Assembly (NCBI GenBank): GCA_016722655.1
Contig: JADKIR010000005.1
Span: 248,001 to 312,000, forward strand
Source of the DNA: Cytophagaceae bacterium
Lineage (GTDB): Bacteria; Bacteroidota; Bacteroidia; Cytophagales; Spirosomataceae
DNA: 64,000 nt
Reading direction: 5' to 3'
The notes under the pieces are model-generated. The model searched no databases, was not told the DNA's origin, and saw only the letters and a list, made by a program, of their open reading frames with translations. Positions 17,358 to 27,700 of this stretch are shown here, one piece after another; within the stretch, counting starts at the first letter, position 1, and every line of letters begins with the position of its first letter. The position numbers and the translations under genes were made by a program.

Positions 17358-18578
17358 TTAGTCTTTATATTTCAAGGCTTGAACTGGACTGATTTTTTTA
17401 ATTATCAAAGCAGGAATGAATGTAATCAATAAAATTACCATGAAAATACTTATATTTACAAAAAATACCACCCACCAATTCCATTCAATAGGCACATATT
17501 CCATATAATAGTTGCTGGCATCCAATTTAATTATTCGAAATTTATCCTGTAAAAAAGCAATCAAAATAGCTATCAAATTTCCGAATATTAAACCTATAAA
17601 AGTAATCCGCCCGCCATTTGATAAGAAAATAGTTTTGATGGTATTATCAGTACTTCCCAAAGATTTCAATAAACCAATCATTGGCGTTCTTTCCATTATC
17701 ATTATTAATAAAACCGAAATCATATTAAAACCTGCCACAATCAGAATCAAAAAAATCACCATGATAATATTACGGTCCAGCAATTTAAACCAATCAAAAA
17801 ATTGAGGAAGAATTTCGGTTACTTTCAAAACATCATATTCTTGTGGATATTGATTTAATAAAGCGTCTTTAGTTTTATCGATTTTTGAAATATCTTTAAT
17901 GAAAATCTCATAATGACCAAACTCGCCATCCTGCCAATTATTTATTTTTCTTACCAAATTTATATCTCCATAAAAGTATAGCTGATCAAGTTCCTCGACA
18001 TTGGTATTATAAATTCCAACAATTTTTAGTTTTCTTGCTCTTGGAGGGTTTTGAATAAAATATACCAGCAAATTATCGTTGAGTTTTAGATCTAAATCAT
18101 TCAGAATTTTTTCACTGATTAATATTTCCTGAGAAATAGAATCTGGTTTTAAAACCGGTAAACGACCTTGAATAAGATTTTCTTTGAATTCTGACCAATC
18201 ATATTTTTCATCCACTCCTTTGATTACCACTCCCGCAATTGCATCTTCTGATTTTAATATTACTGATTTCAAAGCAATTTTATTAATCGATTTAATATTT
18301 GGAAGATTCTTAGTTTTTTGTTCTCTTTCCAAATTATTTGGCATACTTGTTTCCTCAAACGACCGATTAAGTGTAATTTTGCTTATCTGAATATGGGAAG
18401 TTTGGCCAAATAGTTTTGATTTTATTGTATTTTTGAAACCATAAAGTACAAAAAACGATAATATTAATACAGAAACAGCAATTGCAACAGATGCAATACC
18501 TACTTTAATTATTACAGAAGAAAATGCCTGGTTTTTGGTAAACCTTATTTTTTTTGCCAGATAAAAGGCTACGTTCAT
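17358..18578 (-). CDS. FtsX/LolC-type ABC transporter permease
   Basis: The 406-aa membrane protein has the LolC/LolE/MacB layout. One membrane segment lies near residues 22-50 (VGIASVAIAVSVLILSFFVL), a large periplasmic domain spans about 50-265, and three membrane segments close the protein (IIMVIFLILIVAGFNMISVLL, ITFIGLIFGNLIAILIAF, WWVVFFVNISIFMVILLITF). It ends with the FtsX signature ISPVQALKYKD, and the conserved MIGLLKSLGSTD coupling helix is present. It probably helps release lipoproteins from the inner membrane. No LolD ATPase gene is adjacent, so it must pair with one encoded elsewhere. Confidence 0.88.
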   Translation of the reverse strand: MNVAFYLAKKIRFTKNQAFSSVIIKVGIASVAIAVSVLILSFFVLYGFKNTIKSKLFGQTSHIQISKITLNRSFEETSMPNNLEREQKTKNLPNIKSINKIALKSVILKSEDAIAGVVIKGVDEKYDWSEFKENLIQGRLPVLKPDSISQEILISEKILNDLDLKLNDNLLVYFIQNPPRARKLKIVGIYNTNVEELDQLYFYGDINLVRKINNWQDGEFGHYEIFIKDISKIDKTKDALLNQYPQEYDVLKVTEILPQFFDWFKLLDRNIIMVIFLILIVAGFNMISVLLIMIMERTPMIGLLKSLGSTDNTIKTIFLSNGGRITFIGLIFGNLIAILIAFLQDKFRIIKLDASNYYMEYVPIEWNWWVVFFVNISIFMVILLITFIPALIIKKISPVQALKYKD

Positions 18579-18620
18579 GCTGTTGAGTTTGGTTCTGCAA
18601 ATTTAAAGCTATTTTACTTA

Positions 18621-18628
18621 TATTTTTG
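18621..18628 (+). promoter_or_regulatory. Possible -7 box upstream of guaA
   Basis: TATTTTTG matches TAnnTTTG but lies 66 bases upstream of the guaA ATG, and no -33 TTTG is at the right distance. Weak evidence in an AT-rich gap. Confidence 0.25.
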
Positions 18629-18694
18629 GTTATCTCAATTTAAGAACAATCAGTTTCAATTATTTGAATTATTTTTTAAAAAATTACTGTTAGA

Positions 18695-20224
18695 ATGACT
18701 CAGCAAGAGATTTTAATTATTGATTTTGGTTCCCAATATACCCAACTAATAGCACGAAGAGTTAGGGAATTGCATGTTTATTGTGAAATTCATCCTTTTC
18801 ATAAAATTCCTGAAATCACTTCAAATATCAAAGGAATTATTCTTTCAGGCAGTCCTAGTAGTGTAAGAGAAGAAGGCTCCCCAAATATTGATATGAGTTT
18901 CAGAGGCAAGGTTCCTGTTTTGGGAATTTGTTATGGAGCTCAATTATTAGCTATTAAAAATGGTGGCAATGTTGAAGCTTCAGAAACCCGGGAATATGGC
19001 AGGGCTTTTTTACATGATTTTGATAATTCTAATCACCTTTTTGATGGAATAAAAGATAACACGCAAGTTTGGATGTCACATGGAGATTCTATAACAGCGT
19101 TACCCACTAACAGCAGGCTTTTGGCTTCGACTAATTCAGTAAAAAATGCGGGTTTTGTATTTAACAATGAGCTTACTTTCGGCATTCAGTTTCACCCCGA
19201 AGTTACTCACTCTGAGGATGGCAAAAAACTTCTTCAAAACTTTGTAGTTAATATTTGTGGATGTGATCAAAGTTATACCGCCCAGTCATTTGTAGAAGCT
19301 ACAGTAACCGAACTCAAAGACCAACTAAAAGATGATAAAGTAGTTTTGGGTCTTTCTGGTGGAGTTGATTCCTCGGTAGCTGCATTATTGATACATAAAG
19401 CAATCGGTAAAAATCTCTATTGTATTTTCGTTGACAATGGATTACTCAGGAAAGACGAATTTGAGCAAGTTCTGGAGTCTTACAAAGGAATGGGATTAAA
19501 TGTCGTTGGTGTTGATGCCAAAAACAGATTTTATGATGCTCTAAAAGGAAAAACTGATCCTGAAGAAAAGAGAAAGGCAATTGGGAAGACATTTATTGAA
19601 GTTTTTGATGATGAAGCCCACAAAATTCAGGATGTAAAATGGCTGGCTCAAGGCACAATTTATCCTGATATAATTGAATCGGTTTCTGTAAAGGGGCCAT
19701 CAATGACTATCAAATCACATCATAATGTTGGTGGATTGCCTGATTATATGAAATTGAAAATTGTGGAACCCTTGAAATTACTTTTTAAAGATGGGGTGAG
19801 AGAAGTGGGGGCCAGCATGGGAATGCCACAGCATATTTTAGGAAGGCATCCTTTTCCAGGTCCAGGATTGGGGATTAGGATTTTGGGTGAAGTTACTCCG
19901 GAAAAAGTTCAGATATTACAGGAAGTAGATGCAATATTCATCAATGGTCTAAAAGAAACAGGACTTTACGAATATACCTGGCAGGCAGGTGCTATGTTGC
20001 TTCCGGTACAAAGTGTGGGTGTAATGGGTGATGAACGTACTTATGAAAGTGTGGTTGCTCTGAGAGCAGTAACCAGTGTTGATGGAATGACTGCAGACTG
20101 GGCTCATTTGCCATATGATTTCTTAGGAGAGGTTTCGAATAAAATTATCAATAAAGTAAAAGGTGTCAATCGTGTAGTTTATGATATTAGCTCAAAGCCA
20201 CCTGCAACCATAGAATGGGAATAA
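18695..20224 (+). CDS. guaA: GMP synthase (glutamine-hydrolysing)
   Basis: GuaA converts XMP to GMP using glutamine and ATP. Residues 1 to about 190 are the class I glutamine amidotransferase, with the catalytic Cys in GICYGAQLL and the His/Glu pair in IQFHPEVTH. The PP-loop ATPase follows with LSGGVDSSVAALL. The C-terminal dimerisation domain has GRHPFPGPGLGIR and ends in SSKPPATIEWE, the usual end of the family. At 509 aa it is complete. A strong hairpin terminator follows directly. Confidence 0.97.
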   Translation: MTQQEILIIDFGSQYTQLIARRVRELHVYCEIHPFHKIPEITSNIKGIILSGSPSSVREEGSPNIDMSFRGKVPVLGICYGAQLLAIKNGGNVEASETREYGRAFLHDFDNSNHLFDGIKDNTQVWMSHGDSITALPTNSRLLASTNSVKNAGFVFNNELTFGIQFHPEVTHSEDGKKLLQNFVVNICGCDQSYTAQSFVEATVTELKDQLKDDKVVLGLSGGVDSSVAALLIHKAIGKNLYCIFVDNGLLRKDEFEQVLESYKGMGLNVVGVDAKNRFYDALKGKTDPEEKRKAIGKTFIEVFDDEAHKIQDVKWLAQGTIYPDIIESVSVKGPSMTIKSHHNVGGLPDYMKLKIVEPLKLLFKDGVREVGASMGMPQHILGRHPFPGPGLGIRILGEVTPEKVQILQEVDAIFINGLKETGLYEYTWQAGAMLLPVQSVGVMGDERTYESVVALRAVTSVDGMTADWAHLPYDFLGEVSNKIINKVKGVNRVVYDISSKPPATIEWE

Positions 20225-20251
20225 AAAAAGCCGGTTAATCCGGCTTTTTTT
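20225..20251. terminator. Hairpin terminator after guaA
   Basis: GCCGG at 20230-20234 pairs with CCGGC at 20240-20244 around TTAAT, flanked by an A run and a T7 run, so it can work in both directions. The convergent transferase gene ends at 20331. Confidence 0.85.
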
Positions 20252-20330
20252 ATTTAATATCTTTTAAAAAAAATTTAATTCGGATTAATACTTCCTTCAA
20301 ATTTTATTTTTGATTTAACGGAATTCTTTT

Positions 20331-21446
20331 TTAATCCTTTTGAAGACATTTTTGCTTATGAAATTTCACTCTCCTGATTTCCAGCGATCTGGAAAGAAGT
20401 AGATATAAACCAAATAGTCCAATCGTATAAAGACTAAGTTGAGTATTTGTAAAAAAAGACCTTAAAACATAGGTAATTGTAGTCAGTGAGATTGTTGCAA
20501 AATATAATATAAATGAAGTAGCAATATGTGAAAGGCCGTTATCAACCATTAAATGATGTAGGTGAAGTCTGTCTGCTTTGAAAGGTGACTTCCCTTTTAA
20601 AATTCTTAATCCAAAAACTCTGAGAGTATCAAAAATTGGCACACACAGCAACACAATTGCTATTACTGGAGCATTTTGATAAACTGTTTCGGTGTGGGTG
20701 TTAAAAACATTAAATTGTACAAATTGGATAGCTAATACTGAAATAATAAATCCTACAATAAGTGAGCCTGTATCACCCATAAATATTTTATTGTTTATGG
20801 AAAAATTATATCTTAAAAAACCTAGTAATGAAGCTGATAAAGAAAACCCTAAAGCAGCCATTGACCATTGATTATTTAATGCAAACCACAATCCAAATCC
20901 ACCTGAGGCTATCATTCCGATACCTCCCGAGAGTCCATCAATTCCGTCAATAAGGTTGAATGAGTTGATAAGGGCAACAATTAAAAATATGGTAAAAAGG
21001 GCACTTATGATGTAGGGCAATTCATAAATACCAAATATTCCGAAAAATGAAGTGATTCTTAAGTCACTTCCAACCACAACTAAAACTGCCACTAAAACCT
21101 GTGAACCAAGTTTCTTTAGAGCATCCAAAGCAAAAAAATCATCTTTAATTCCCAAAAAGAAAAGAATTACAAGACCAGCCATAACTTTATGGAGCAGAAA
21201 TCCTTCATCAAAAAAATTCCATAGCATATAACCTATTAAAGTACTTGCAAAAATAGCAACCCCTCCAAAAGTAGGTGTTGGATGTTCGTGCGAACTTCTT
21301 TTTATAGGATCAACCATCAAACCCTTAATATTACAAATGTTTATTATAACCGGAATTGATCTCCATGTAACAAAAAAAGAAACCAAAATTGATAAAATCA
21401 GCTGGAAGCTTTTCTCGGAGATAATGTTTTCAAAAATAAAGTTCAT
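20331..21446 (-). CDS. WecA/TagO/MraY-family undecaprenyl-phosphate sugar-1-phosphate transferase
   Basis: This 371-aa membrane protein has about ten to eleven hydrophobic segments. It carries the family's signature sites: a cytoplasmic KDDFFALD Asp motif, NSFNLIDGIDGLSGG (the nucleotide/Mg2+ site), GDTGSLIVGF, and the C-terminal His-rich RLHLHHLMV loop that marks the WecA/TagO branch rather than MraY. It would start lipid-linked O-antigen or capsule synthesis by moving GlcNAc-1-P (or a similar sugar-1-P) to undecaprenyl phosphate. The WcaF-type acetyltransferase gene lies just upstream, which fits a polysaccharide role. Confidence 0.88.
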   Translation of the reverse strand: MNFIFENIISEKSFQLILSILVSFFVTWRSIPVIINICNIKGLMVDPIKRSSHEHPTPTFGGVAIFASTLIGYMLWNFFDEGFLLHKVMAGLVILFFLGIKDDFFALDALKKLGSQVLVAVLVVVGSDLRITSFFGIFGIYELPYIISALFTIFLIVALINSFNLIDGIDGLSGGIGMIASGGFGLWFALNNQWSMAALGFSLSASLLGFLRYNFSINNKIFMGDTGSLIVGFIISVLAIQFVQFNVFNTHTETVYQNAPVIAIVLLCVPIFDTLRVFGLRILKGKSPFKADRLHLHHLMVDNGLSHIATSFILYFATISLTTITYVLRSFFTNTQLSLYTIGLFGLYLLLSRSLEIRRVKFHKQKCLQKD

Positions 21447-21569
21447 TTTATGAAGTTAGAGGTATTAATTTGTGTTTAACTAACGGTTTATCAAAGATAT
21501 ACATAAAACCAGGCTATATCCAATATTATTTTGACTTATTGTACTAAAATCTTATTATATGGAAATTTT

Positions 21570-22120
21570 TTAATCTAAGATTTCCCTGTTTCTGATTTTT
21601 AATGCCGGATTACCAACATAAATTCCATTTTCCCAAGATTTTTTGTTGCAATACTACCCACAGTCAGAATAGAATGGCTTTTCATGATTACACCCGGGCA
21701 AATCACTGTCTTTGCCCCCGCCCAAGCTCCTTCTTCCATTGTTATTTCACCCGGAATCAAATCAAAACTCACTTTCTTATAATCATGATTACCTGTAAGT
21801 AAAAGGGCACCCTGTGATATGCAGCAATTAATTCCAATCTTCACTATTACAAAATTATCAATCCAGACCTTCTCTCCTATCCAAACATTATCCGAAATCT
21901 CAAGAAACCACGGATATTTTATATTAACTGATGGTTTAATTACAAAATTTCGGCCAATTTTAGCTCCAAATATTTTCAAAATATTTTTTTTAAGACTCAT
22001 CGGCCAGGGAAATGCAGTATTTATGAAAATCAGGCTAAAAAAATACCAGAAAATTCTTTTTAAAAAACTGCCGGGTTTGTACCAGGAATTATCAAATTTA
22101 TCAAAATCTACTTTTTTCAT
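21570..22120 (-). pseudogene. WcaF-type LbH acetyltransferase with a one-base frameshift near its C-terminus
   Basis: The protein has a left-handed beta-helix with hexapeptide repeats (IGRNFVIKPSVNIKYP, WIGEKVWIDN, CISQGALLLTGNHDY, AWAGAKTVICPGV), as in WcaF, which acetylates colanic-acid-type polysaccharide precursors. The ATG at 22118-22120 (MKKVDFDKFDNSWYKPG) is chosen because the upstream extension overlaps the tyrA end. In the given sequence the frame ends soon after TKNLGK as MEFMLVIRH. One extra base in the T4 run at 21628-21631 would give NGIYVGNPALKIRNREILD and a stop at 21570. The GNPA motif is exactly what the family shows at this point. The repaired protein is 183 aa. Confidence 0.85.
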
Positions 22121-22121
22121 T

Positions 22122-23372
22122 TTAAGAAAGTTTGGAGAATAGTAAATTGCTTTTTTCTCTTCCTTCAATCAGTCTGTCAGACAGAAAACGTTTTGTGGTT
22201 TCAAAATGCTTTTCATAGGCTTTTTTGTCACCAAGTTCCAAAATATTTGTCCATTCATGTACGGCGGTATGAAATGCGAGATCGTCAACCAATATTGACC
22301 GGTTTTCAATCGCAGTTTCAATCGTTTCTTTTAATAAATCCTCATTTTTAAAAAGATACTCAGCCAATCCAACTCTAAGTTTAAAAGGTGGAGTTTGACA
22401 AACAAGATTTTCAAAAGGATCGATGCCCAAATCTGCCCAGGTACAAACCATACTCAAAAGACTTAAATGAGAATTGGGCTTATGGTTTTCGCCTGGATTC
22501 AAAGTATATTCTTTCATGATTTCGTCACTGAGCATGGTTTTTCGCTCGTTTTTTGAAAAAATCACATCTCTGGCCTTTAAAACTTTGTTTTCAAATTTGG
22601 TCTTTTTTCCACCTAACATGTAACCAAATAACTCGTTTTCAACTGAAGCAAATTTTCTTACATCTTTTATTGCAAATGGATTGTAAAAAGCTAATCCGCT
22701 GTAAACATGAGCTTTGTAGCTATAAATTCTCAGGGTCAGCAATAATTTGATATTGTCGATTCCATGAATCTGATTTTCAATTTCCCATGGGAAAACCCTT
22801 CGGTGCATAAATGCCGTTCCGACACTTTCAAAACCAACATGTGTAATTACCTGAACATCAGCCATCATTTTGTCATGAGCATGGTAATCGTCCAATACCT
22901 GGGTTTTTGAGCCAATTACTGATAAGATTGCTTTGGCATTTTCAAAAGCCAAATTACTGGCTCTGTGATTAAAAATAGCCATTGTTTGACCTTCAGGACT
23001 TACAGATGGTCCAAATAAGGCATGAGAACCAACTATTTGTGCATCAGAGGGTAAATACTTTTCAAATGCCAATATCTCAGGTGTTTTTACAGAAGTTTGG
23101 CCTGTAACTATGGCTCCAAATTTGGTCGAGGGGCCGGCAAATTTTACAACTGATTCTATATTTTCAGCTTCAACGCAATATATTATAAAGTCACAAAGCC
23201 GGGAAACAGAGATGGCGTCTGGCAATATTTTAATATTGGTATCTGAAAGTTCCGATTCTAATATTGAAAACTTTTCAGGTAAGTCACAACCATAAACTTT
23301 CATGCCATTTTTATCCCAAATTCTGGCAAAGAGTTTACCCATGTCTCCCAATCCAATGACTCCTATTTTCAT
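22122..23372 (-). CDS. Prephenate dehydrogenase, fungal TYR1-like type
   Basis: The enzyme converts prephenate to 4-hydroxyphenylpyruvate in tyrosine synthesis. An N-terminal Rossmann motif (GVIGLGDMGKLFA) is followed by segments that recall the yeast TYR1 protein: GQTSVKTPEI, AFEKYLP, LRIYSYKAHVYSGLA, PNSHLSLLSMV, LGIDPFENL and EYLF. At 416 aa it is much longer than bacterial TyrA domains (about 280-370 aa) and has neither a chorismate mutase nor an ACT domain that I can see. This likeness is from memory, not from an alignment. The downstream acetyltransferase starts 2 bases after its stop. Confidence 0.85.
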   Translation of the reverse strand: MKIGVIGLGDMGKLFARIWDKNGMKVYGCDLPEKFSILESELSDTNIKILPDAISVSRLCDFIIYCVEAENIESVVKFAGPSTKFGAIVTGQTSVKTPEILAFEKYLPSDAQIVGSHALFGPSVSPEGQTMAIFNHRASNLAFENAKAILSVIGSKTQVLDDYHAHDKMMADVQVITHVGFESVGTAFMHRRVFPWEIENQIHGIDNIKLLLTLRIYSYKAHVYSGLAFYNPFAIKDVRKFASVENELFGYMLGGKKTKFENKVLKARDVIFSKNERKTMLSDEIMKEYTLNPGENHKPNSHLSLLSMVCTWADLGIDPFENLVCQTPPFKLRVGLAEYLFKNEDLLKETIETAIENRSILVDDLAFHTAVHEWTNILELGDKKAYEKHFETTKRFLSDRLIEGREKSNLLFSKLS

Positions 23373-23396
23373 TTTATTTTTTTACAAATACTCATA

Positions 23397-23404
23397 CAAA
23401 ACTA
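23397..23404 (-). promoter_or_regulatory. Bacteroidota -7 box of the prephenate dehydrogenase gene
   Basis: On the minus strand this reads TAGTTTTG, matching TAnnTTTG, 24 bases before the ATG. No -33 box was identified. Confidence 0.4.
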
Positions 23405-23426
23405 CCAAAACCATTTTAAAGAAAAA

Positions 23427-23454
23427 AGGTTTGGAGATTTTCACCCCAAACCTT
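23427..23454 (-). terminator. Terminator of the amidohydrolase pair
   Basis: AAGGTTTGG at 23427-23435 pairs with CCAAACCTT at 23446-23454. Read on the minus strand it is followed by a T6 run, so it ends the transcript of the two amidohydrolase genes. Confidence 0.8.
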
Positions 23455-23482
23455 ATTTAATCTTTGACAGATTTAGATTAGT

Positions 23483-24778
23483 TTATTTTTCTAAACCATA
23501 TTTTTCCATGTATTTTTCTGCCAATCTTTTTTGTTTGTCGTCCAGCAATACTTCTTTTCCTGAAATATAGGCCCTTTCGATACGGGAAGTCCTCATATCC
23601 AAAATATCGCCTGAAGAAACCACAAAAGTTGCCAATTTCCCGGCTTCAATTGTACCTACTAGGTCATCAATACCCAGAATTTTAGCATTATTCAAGGTTA
23701 TCATGCTCAATGCCTGGGCTTTAGAAATGCCATGTCCGGCTGCATTTCCAGCTACGAAAGGTAAATTGCGGGTCCGCCAATATGAATCATTATAATACAT
23801 ACCTACCAAAAGTCCCTTTGAAATCAATTTCGCTGGCAATTTATATGCCGACCAAACATCGCTGTCTGAACTCTCAGGTAAACGGTGAGTACTAGGAATT
23901 AATACTGGAATGTTATTCTGTTTTAATAAATCAATCACGATGTCAGAGTAAATTGCACCAACTAAAACAGGATATTTAATTTTTTGGGCTTTTGCAAAGG
24001 AAATGGCATCTATTGCTTCCTTTTCTGAACTAACCGACAAATAAAGGCGACTTGTACCTGATAATATTCCAGCCATAGCAGAAAGTTTCAAATTCTCATA
24101 TTGATTTTCTGGTGAAACTGTGCCTGACTGCAAGAAGAAAGTTTCAATTTCTTTAATCTTACTCTGATAATTTTCATTTTTCTTTACTTCACGGGTAAAA
24201 GTCGCCGGATTAAAAGAATTGGTCAATTTTGATGGCCAGTTTAACCAAACACCGTCATCAGCTTTTAATACTGCATCTTCCCAGTTCCATCCATCCAGGT
24301 TCATTATGGAAGAACGACCGGAAATTATTCCCCCTTCGGGAGTAGCCTGAGTAATCAAAACACCGTTGCTCCTTACAGTTGGAATTACTTCTGAATCAGT
24401 ATTGAATGCAATCAATGTTCTCACATTTGGATTATATTCTCCGATTTCCTGAAAATCAGAAGTAGGTCTGATTGAAGCTATCTCAGTTAAGCCTAAGGAA
24501 TTATTGGGTGATATTATTCCCGGATATATACTTTTCCCTTTCAGGTCCACTACAAATGAACCAGCGTATTTTGTTGACAAATCTAAATTTGAAACTTCGG
24601 CTATTTTCCCATTTTCAATCACCAAACTTCCCTGAGTGATTTCAGTTCCATTTCCTACAAATATATGGGCATTTTTAAAAACAGTTTTTCCCGAAATCAT
24701 CTTTCCAACCTTGGGATTCTGGGCTATCAATTGCGTTCCCAGCAATAGAAACGATATTATTATTGTTATTTTTTTCAT
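23483..24778 (-). CDS. Amidohydrolase-family protein without the HxH metal motif
   Basis: This 431-aa secreted protein has a signal peptide (ITIIISFLLLGTQLIAQ). Its frame matches imidazolonepropionase-like amidohydrolases: an N-terminal strand domain (FKNAHIFVGNG, GSLVIENGKIAEV) and the C-terminal GTIEAGKLATFVV. The metal-binding HxH expected after the first strand is replaced: the site reads YPGIISPNNSLGL. The other His/Asp ligands are also not evident. It may be an inactive partner of the larger upstream protein (20 bases apart), with which it is co-transcribed. Confidence 0.8.
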   Translation of the reverse strand: MKKITIIISFLLLGTQLIAQNPKVGKMISGKTVFKNAHIFVGNGTEITQGSLVIENGKIAEVSNLDLSTKYAGSFVVDLKGKSIYPGIISPNNSLGLTEIASIRPTSDFQEIGEYNPNVRTLIAFNTDSEVIPTVRSNGVLITQATPEGGIISGRSSIMNLDGWNWEDAVLKADDGVWLNWPSKLTNSFNPATFTREVKKNENYQSKIKEIETFFLQSGTVSPENQYENLKLSAMAGILSGTSRLYLSVSSEKEAIDAISFAKAQKIKYPVLVGAIYSDIVIDLLKQNNIPVLIPSTHRLPESSDSDVWSAYKLPAKLISKGLLVGMYYNDSYWRTRNLPFVAGNAAGHGISKAQALSMITLNNAKILGIDDLVGTIEAGKLATFVVSSGDILDMRTSRIERAYISGKEVLLDDKQKRLAEKYMEKYGLEK

Positions 24779-24798
24779 AATATTATTTTCAGAATAAA

Positions 24799-27700
24799 TT
24801 AATGTTGATGATTATTTTCATTAAGAAAACTTTCCAGATTTTCGATGGAAATACCATCATATTCTAAAATACTGTCGCAATGAATATCCTGAGGTCTGCC
24901 TCTGAATTGCGGCTTTGCTGTGGGAGTTCCTTTTGCTTTTTCCAGTAGTAATTTTTGAATTATTCTGTTTTTTTCTTCACTAATTTCAGTCAATTTTTGA
25001 TTTTCTTTTTCGGTATCAAAAAATATTGCCCCTTCAATTATTGTTTTTTCAGGAGTAGCATAAATTGAAAGAGGGTTATCATTCCAAATCACTAAGTCAG
25101 CATCTTTTCCTGCCTTGATTGAACCCAAACGGTCTTCCAAATGAAGCATGGTAGCCGGATTCAATGTGATGGTTTTCCAGGCTTGCTCTTCGCTTAATCC
25201 TCCATATAAAACGGTTTTAGCTGCTTCCTGATTTAATCTGCGGGCCATTTCGGCATCATCAGAATTGATTGCGGTTGTTACTCCTACTTTAGTCATGATT
25301 GCCGCATTAAATGGAATCGCTTCTTTTACTTCCATTTTATAAGCCCACCAATCAGAGAAAGTTGAGCCATATATTCCTCTGGCTTTCATTTTATCAGCTA
25401 CCTTATAACCTTCCAGAATATGTGTAAGTGTATTAACCTTAAATCCAAGTGAATCAGCCAGTTTCATGAGCATATTGATCTCAGACTGCACGTATGAATG
25501 ACAGGTAATATTTCTGTTTCCATCCAGAATTTCTACTAAAGTTTCCAATTCCAGGTCTTTCCTTGGAGCTTTTAATCCGGTCTTTATTTTGGCAGAGTTA
25601 TATGCATTCCATTCGGCTTTATAGGCTTTAGCTCTCGTAAAAGCATCCAAAAACACCTGTTCTACGCCCATTCTTGTACTTGGAAAACGATTGGGAGTTT
25701 GAGGGGCATTTCCTCTTTTTACATTCTCGCCTAAAGCAAATTTTATGAATTTTGGAGAATTACTAATAATTAAATTATCCGGTGTTTCACCCCATTTCAA
25801 TTTTATTATGGCCGATTGACCTCCGATACAGTCGGCAGAACCATGCAATAATTGGGAAGTAGTGACTCCACCTGCCAACTGGCGATAAATATTAATATCT
25901 TCAGAATTTAACACATCTTCCTGACGAACTTCTGAAGAAACGGATTCAACCTCATTGATAGAGAAAAGGGCGATATGACTATGTTCATCAATAATTCCAT
26001 TGGTCAGGTGTTTGCCTGTGGCGTCAATGGTTTTTACACCAGGCATAGAAAGGTTGGTTCCAACTTTTTCAATTTTTCCATTTTTAACAAAAACATCAGT
26101 TTTAATGATTCCATCCGATTCATTGGTCCAAACTGTTGCATTTTTAATCAATAAATCTTCTTTAACTGGAAGGTTTTTGTTACCATAGGCTGTAAATGGG
26201 AAAATATTCTGTCCTACAGTTGGTTTATCCTGTTTTTTAACTGAATCTGCTTTTGCTTTTTGGGCATCGGATGTTTTAATAGCCTCCCAAGAAAAAACAG
26301 CTCCATTTTCATCTTTTCCCTGGCCTTTAACCGAATTTCCATCAATCAATCCGGTTAAACGTATCATACCGGGCTCTTTTTCAGATTTTTTGTAGGTTAT
26401 TGTCAGGAAGTTATTATCACGAATTGTGGTAGTTTTTATTTTGGTAGAATCATTAACAGCAATTTCTATTGCAGGCTTGTCATTTTCGCCTGTAATATCA
26501 AATTTAACCCGGTTAATTTTTGGCAATGTAAGGTCATATTTTCCATTGATAGCAGCCAAACTCAAATCGGTAATTACATATTTTTTTCCCTGAATCCAGT
26601 TCTCAACTATTTTTGATTTTGGGTCAAAGATTTCTTCTGTACTTATGATGAAATTCGCAAAAAGGCCGGTTTTTAAGCTTCCTACCTGATCATCAATTTT
26701 TAAAGCTTTAGCTGGAGAGCTTGTAAGAGCTTCCAAAGCCAGATTTTTATCCAAACCATAATTGATGGCTTTCTGTACGTTAGCCAAGAATGAATTTTTA
26801 TCTATCAGGTCAGAAGCAGAAATTGAGAAATTTATCTGGTTTTCAGCAAGTTTTGCAAGATTGGCAGGTGCCATTTCCCAATGTTTCAAATCCTCGAGAC
26901 TTACCCTATCAGCATCTAAAGGATCTTCTACATCCAGTGCTTTAGGGAAATTAACTGTTCCAATGATATGGCTGTTAAGCTTTTTAATTTCATCAATTCT
27001 TCTGTATTCATCACCACCAGACTTCTGGATGAATTTTATTCCGAATTCTTTCCCAATTTTTTCTGCACGTAATTCATCCAGTAAACTTTTTCCGTGGAAA
27101 ATTGAAGGCAAACTCAAATTCTTTGCCATTGCTTCAAACGAAAGATTTCTTTCAGAGATGCTTCCGCCTGCCATATACCATTTTGAATCGTAAATAGCCT
27201 GACGTAATAATGCTACACTTCCCATCAAGGAAACAGGATAAGATTGGGTGCTTGAGCCTTTTTCAAATGAATAATGTGCTGCCACCTGCGATTTAAGTAA
27301 TGATTCTTTTTCAGTGCCACCTGCAAGAGAAATCAATGCCGATGTACCTCTGGCGATTCCATCTTTTGAATGACTTACCACAGCACCAAATCCAATTTTT
27401 CGAAACTCAGAAGCTGCTTTTTCATCAATTTTAAACAAATCGGCAGCATTTACTTCGGGTTTTAATGCCTGATTCCAGGAATAGGCCCCTTCTTTTTGAG
27501 AATTAAACTGTGTTTCATAAAAATTTGTCGGACGTTGACGGCGGATTTCAGGCATACCGTAATCTGAATCCAAATCTATAAAAGAAGGATACAGATGTTT
27601 TCCGGTCAAATCATAAATCATGGTACCTTTAGGTATTTCAAAATCTTTTCCAACTTTCAAAATCCGATCTCCTTTAATCAGAATCCATCCACCTGAAATT

